A stretch of 7,420 bases of DNA from an uncultured Peptococcaceae bacterium (lineage in GTDB: Bacteria > Bacillota > Peptococcia > Peptococcales > Peptococcaceae), in the NCBI GenBank assembly GCA_902496505.1, contig CABVBB010000092.1:1-7420 (forward strand), read 5' to 3'. Positions within the stretch are counted from its first letter, which is position 1; each line of letters starts with the position of its first letter. This document shows, in pieces, positions 6,483 through 7,420 of the stretch. The position numbers were made by a program, and so were the translations under genes. Below the pieces are notes generated by a model. That model saw nothing but the letters and a program-made list of their open reading frames with translations, did not search any database and was not told the origin of the DNA.

Positions 6483-6516
6483 GCGCTCGGCAAAAGCAGG
6501 CTTCCCCCACAAAGCG

Positions 6517-6544
6517 GAACGTGGTACACTGAGAGAACACGTTC
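6517..6544 (+). promoter_or_regulatory. Gapped inverted repeat around a candidate -10 box of the SUKH gene
   Basis: GAACGTG (6517-6523) and CACGTTC (6538-6544) form a perfect 7-bp inverted repeat with a 14-base gap. Between the arms lies TACACT (6525-6530), a plausible -10 box, with a poor -35 (TTCCCC, 6502-6507) 17 bases upstream. The right arm ends 4 bases before the ribosome binding site AAAGGAGGT (6549-6557). The layout fits an operator that overlaps the promoter. It could also be a small hairpin in the leader. Confidence 0.35.
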
Positions 6545-6564
6545 AACGAAAGGAGGTCCCGTTT

Positions 6565-7274
6565 ATGAACGCTCACGAAACCGTCCCCACAGCTGCCGAC
6601 CTGTTCCAGACCTGCCATGACCGCGGCTGGCTCGCCGAACTCCTCCCCTCTGCCATCACGCTCCAGGCGCTGGAAGCCTTTGAGGCAGAAGGATCGCTCC
6701 AGCTGCCGCCTTTTTACAAAGACTATCTGACAGCTTACCAGCTGCCCCGCCCAGTCTTCGATATCTGCGGCATCGCCTGGCACGCTTATGAACTCAGCCC
6801 CTTGTGGCTGAGCCTCTACGGTGTGACGAGCACCGCGGAGCTGGCCGCCCAGCGCCAGGCTTTCTGCGAAGAAGCCGTGGAATTCCGCCAGGCAGAGCCC
6901 GCCGCCTGTGCGCACTTGCTCCCCATCGGCGACTGGGGTGCAGGCTGGGGCCCCTCTGTCTGGATCTGACCAAAGCCGAAACGCTGGCCGATCCCGACGA
7001 TCCAGCCACCTGGTCAGTGGTTTGGTTCGACCATGAGGAATTCGACTGGCCCGCAGAATACGCCGACGCAGACGGCCTGCTGCATGGCGCCCCTGCCGCA
7101 CCCGACCTGCGCACTCTGCTGGAATGGTATTTCTGCGGCGCGCTGGAAGCCGAATTCGAAGCAGAGAACCACGTCAAAGTAACATACGAACGGCTCAATG
7201 ACCAGGATTTCTGCCAAAGCTATTGGGAAGAACGGTGGCAGGAGCAAATAGATCGACCTGCCGCCAGATCATGA
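6565..7274 (+). pseudogene. SMI1/KNR4 (SUKH) family protein gene, interrupted by a -1 frame change
   Basis: The ATG at 6565 follows a perfect AAAGGAGGT with 7 bases of spacing. Frame 1 encodes 134 residues, ending GDWGAGWGPSVWI at a TGA (6967-6969). The next frame continues the same protein without a gap in sense: PLCLDLTKAETL from 6951, then ATWSVVWFDHEEFDWP, to a TGA at 7272-7274. Joined at 6949-6951, the product is 236 residues. The first part has the SUKH pattern LEAFEAEGSLQLPPFYKDYL (36-55), and the second has the LCLDL strand and a VVWFDHEEF strand. SUKH proteins are mostly small immunity or interaction proteins, many of unknown role. The switch is at GGGGCCCC (6947-6954), so a one-base loss, a sequencing error or recoding are all possible. 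The gene lies 15 bases before an MBL-fold gene, probably in one operon. No toxin gene is in view. Confidence 0.75.
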
Positions 7275-7289
7275 TACAAAGGAGACATT

Positions 7290-7420
7290 ATGCAGCTTCA
7301 TCAACTAACTGAACACATTTATTATACAGACCATGACCCCGCCGTCGACCGACCAGTGCTGGGCTATATAACAGGCAGCCGCTTCGCCGTCATGATCGAT
7401 GCCGGCAATTCCGCCAGCCA
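7290..7420 (+). CDS. MBL-fold metallo-hydrolase, N-terminal part (cut by right edge)
   Basis: Only the first 43 residues are visible. They begin MQLHQLTEHIYYTDH, with VLGYITGSRFAVMIDAGNS at about 24-42. This is the usual first part of metallo-beta-lactamase-fold hydrolases: an opening strand, then a strand leading to the DAG(N/G) turn that precedes the HxHxDH metal motif. The metal ligands lie beyond the edge, so the reaction is unknown. GGAG (7281-7284) is 5 bases before the ATG. The gene starts 15 bases after the SUKH gene's stop, with no terminator between, so the two are probably co-transcribed. Confidence 0.8.
   Translation, partial: MQLHQLTEHIYYTDHDPAVDRPVLGYITGSRFAVMIDAGNSAS

Noticed and set aside
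6432..6512. N-terminal extension of the acetyltransferase to the ATG at 6512
   Set aside because: The 27 extra residues are Arg/Ala rich and unlike GNAT sequences. No ribosome binding site precedes 6512, while a good one precedes 6431, and the candidate promoter lies inside the extension.
6466..7101. Open frame of 211 codons on the minus strand
   Set aside because: It is antisense to the SUKH gene, has no recognisable domain or ribosome site, and crosses the SUKH promoter region.

Overview
The window looks like chromosomal DNA of a Gram-positive-type bacterium of the Bacillota. The evidence is near-perfect AGGAGG ribosome binding sites 5 to 9 bases before most starts, intrinsic terminators, and an ECF-type vitamin transporter S subunit. 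Moderately high G+C in most genes would suit Negativicutes or some Clostridia, but the genus cannot be fixed from this sequence. No rRNA, tRNA, CRISPR array or insertion sequence was found.

Layout. (1) Positions 1-620, minus strand: 5' part of an SLC13/DASS-type anion permease, running off the left edge. (2) 621-891: AT-rich divergent control region. (3) 892-1827, plus strand: LysR-type regulator, the likely controller of the permease. (4) 1926-1992: a 22-bp perfect-stem hairpin between the convergent regulator and kinase genes. (5) 1991-4375, minus: a soluble hybrid histidine kinase (two PAS-like sensor units, HisKA, HATPase, two receiver domains) with its own sigma-A-like promoter. (6) 4376-4760: kinase promoter, a bidirectional terminator, and a short broken coding remnant. 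(7) 4761-5186, minus: a small winged-helix-like protein whose promoter lies inside a 30-bp perfect palindrome. (8) 5250-5285: terminator of the next gene. (9) 5295-5852, minus: ECF transporter S component with a strong promoter. (10) 5937-6431, minus: GNAT N-acetyltransferase. (11) 6565-7274, plus: SMI1/KNR4 (SUKH) family gene split by a -1 frame change at G_GGC_CCC. (12) 7290 to the right edge, plus: start of an MBL-fold metallo-hydrolase, probably co-transcribed with the SUKH gene.

These are mostly short, independent transcription units rather than one pathway. Two local regulatory circuits are suggested: the LysR regulator with the divergent permease, and the winged-helix protein with the palindrome over its own promoter. 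The points most worth a second look are that palindrome, the SUKH frame change at a sequence that fits the slippery-heptamer pattern, the coding-like remnant downstream of the winged-helix gene, and the duplicated sensor region of the orphan hybrid kinase.
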